Below, piece after piece: positions 5,209-6,266 of a stretch of 6,266 bases of DNA; the first letter of the stretch is position 1, and each line of letters begins with the position of its first letter. Origin of the DNA: Cellvibrionales bacterium UBA4495 (GTDB lineage: Bacteria; Pseudomonadota; Gammaproteobacteria; Pseudomonadales; Porticoccaceae); assembly GCA_002388905.1 (NCBI GenBank), contig DGNJ01000003.1:1-6266 (forward strand). Direction: 5' to 3'. Both the position numbers and the translations under genes were made by a program. Below the pieces are notes generated by a model. It worked only from the letters and a program-made list of their open reading frames with translations. It was not told the DNA's origin and made no database searches.

Positions 5209-6266
5209 TCAACGTTCCTCGGCGGGTCCGCCGATGGTGCCTTCCCGACCGGATACGGGCTCGCCTTTGCCACCGGAATGACGACCGAAATCGTCATCGT
5301 GCCAATCCTGGGGCGGACGCACGGGCCGGCGGGACATTAGGTCGTCGATCTGGTCGGAGTCCAGGGTCTCGTACTCCATCAGCGCCGCCTTCATGGCATG
5401 GAGTATGTCGATGTTTTCGTTGATGATGTCTTCGGCGCGCTGATAGCAATCCTCGATAATACGCCGCACCTCGCCATCGATCTGCCGGGATGTGTCGCTG
5501 GAGTAGTTGGGATTGCCCTGGCCGGGTATCTGCGACTCTTCCTCGCCGTAGAGAATGGGGCCCAGTTTGTCGGACAGGCCCCAGCGGGTCACCATGTTGC
5601 GGGCCAGTTGGGTCGCCCTTTCGATGTCGTTCTGGGCACCGGTGGTCACCCCCTCCGGGCCATGGATAATTTCCTCGGCAATACGCCCGCCGAACAGGGT
5701 GCAGATCTGGCTGATGATCTGCCGCCGGCTGAAGCTGTACTTGTCTTCCTCGGGCAGGAACTGGGTAACGCCCAGGGCCCGACCGCGGGGAATGATAGTG
5801 ACCTTGTGCACCGGGTCGTGCTCGGGCATCAGGCGCCCGACAATGGTGTGGCCGGCCTCGTGATAGGCGGTATTTGCCTTTTCCCCCTCGGACATCACCA
5901 TGGAGCGGCGCTCGGCGCCCATCATGATCTTGTCCCGGGCCTTCTCGAACTCCTCCATGGTCACCACGCGCTTGTTGGCCCGGGCCGCGAACAGGGCCGC
6001 CTCGTTAACCAGGTTGGACAGGTCGGCGCCGGAAAAGCCGGGGGTGCCCCGGGCGATAACGCTCAGGTTGACCCGCTCGTCCAGGGGCACTTTGCGCACA
6101 TGGACCTTGAGGATCTGCTCCCGGCCCCGGATATCCGGCAGGGGCACGAACACCTGGCGGTCGAAACGACCGGGCCGCAGCAGCGCCTTGTCGAGAACAT
6201 CGGGCCGGTTGGTGGCGGCGATGACGATAACACCTTCGTTACCCTCGAAACCGTCCATTTCCACCA
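5209..6266 (-). CDS. ftsH: ATP-dependent zinc metalloprotease FtsH (3' part, cut by window edge)
   Basis: About 352 C-terminal residues of a protein normally near 640. The fragment begins around E. coli residue 280, and its true start lies beyond the window. FtsH is a hexameric inner-membrane AAA+ protease that extracts and degrades membrane proteins and short-lived regulators such as LpxC and sigma-32. Visible, counting from the first complete codon (6264): the AAA sensor region [11 protein letters not shown] (15-25), the arginine-finger segment RPGRFDR (30-36), and the conserved [10 protein letters not shown] (73-82). The zinc-protease motif HEAGH is at 135-139, with the third zinc ligand Asp213 in [11 protein letters not shown]. 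After the protease helices the C-terminal tail (315-351) is variable and rich in Gly, Asp and Glu, as usual. The Walker A/B motifs and transmembrane segments are outside the window. The GTG at 6264 is an internal valine codon, not a start. Confidence 0.98.
   Translation of the reverse strand, partial: VEMDGFEGNEGVIVIAATNRPDVLDKALLRPGRFDRQVFVPLPDIRGREQILKVHVRKVPLDERVNLSVIARGTPGFSGADLSNLVNEAALFAARANKRVVTMEEFEKARDKIMMGAERRSMVMSEGEKANTAYHEAGHTIVGRLMPEHDPVHKVTIIPRGRALGVTQFLPEEDKYSFSRRQIISQICTLFGGRIAEEIIHGPEGVTTGAQNDIERATQLARNMVTRWGLSDKLGPILYGEEESQIPGQGNPNYSSDTSRQIDGEVRRIIEDCYQRAEDIINENIDILHAMKAALMEYETLDSDQIDDLMSRRPVRPPQDWHDDDFGRHSGGKGEPVSGREGTIGGPAEER

Noticed and set aside
4571..5423. Long plus-strand frames antisense to folP and the 3' end of ftsH
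   Set aside because: Their Arg/Gly/Pro-rich composition is typical of GC-rich antisense frames, and the minus strand encodes complete, motif-bearing proteins.
1..6266. CRISPR array, insertion sequence or toxin-antitoxin/defence genes
   Set aside because: No regularly spaced repeats, no transposase and no recognisable defence-system protein on either strand.

Overview
This window reads as chromosomal DNA of a gammaproteobacterium with a GC-rich coding bias. The evidence is gene order and close protein similarity. On the minus strand, in transcription order, it carries ftsH (3' part only), folP, glmM, tpiA, secG and a tRNA-Leu(GAG) gene. This is the classic gammaproteobacterial ftsH-folP-glmM-(tpiA)-secG-leuU block. 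E. coli has the same order without tpiA; other gammaproteobacteria keep tpiA between glmM and secG. The genus cannot be fixed from the sequence.

Right part (1593-6266): a compact leftward cluster. ftsH encodes the membrane AAA+ zinc protease, folP dihydropteroate synthase, glmM phosphoglucosamine mutase, tpiA triosephosphate isomerase and secG a SecYEG subunit. Spacing is tight: folP overlaps or nearly abuts ftsH, and 15 bp separate folP from glmM. An 88-bp gap before tpiA holds a candidate promoter that could drive tpiA-secG-leuU separately. The products serve membrane protein quality control, folate, UDP-GlcNAc precursor supply, glycolysis and protein export. They are grouped by conserved synteny, not by one pathway.

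Left part (1-1592): quite different. It starts with a short plus-strand gene whose product ends like DUF883/YqjD-type membrane-anchored proteins. Directly behind it lies what looks like a broken YqjE-like gene, with an in-frame stop and a probable frameshift. From about 513 to 820 there are only fragments of frames on both strands and a strong 12-bp stem-loop. From about 821 to 1592 the DNA is AT-richer and has no convincing gene, but it contains a small cluster of DnaA-box-like nonamers, an AT palindrome and a direct repeat. The metY-rimP-nusA genes that often follow leuU are absent, so synteny breaks at the 3' end of the tRNA. That suggests an old insertion or rearrangement, but no integrase gene or att duplication is visible. 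I see no clear new biological system here. The unusual material is the decayed, gene-poor left third.
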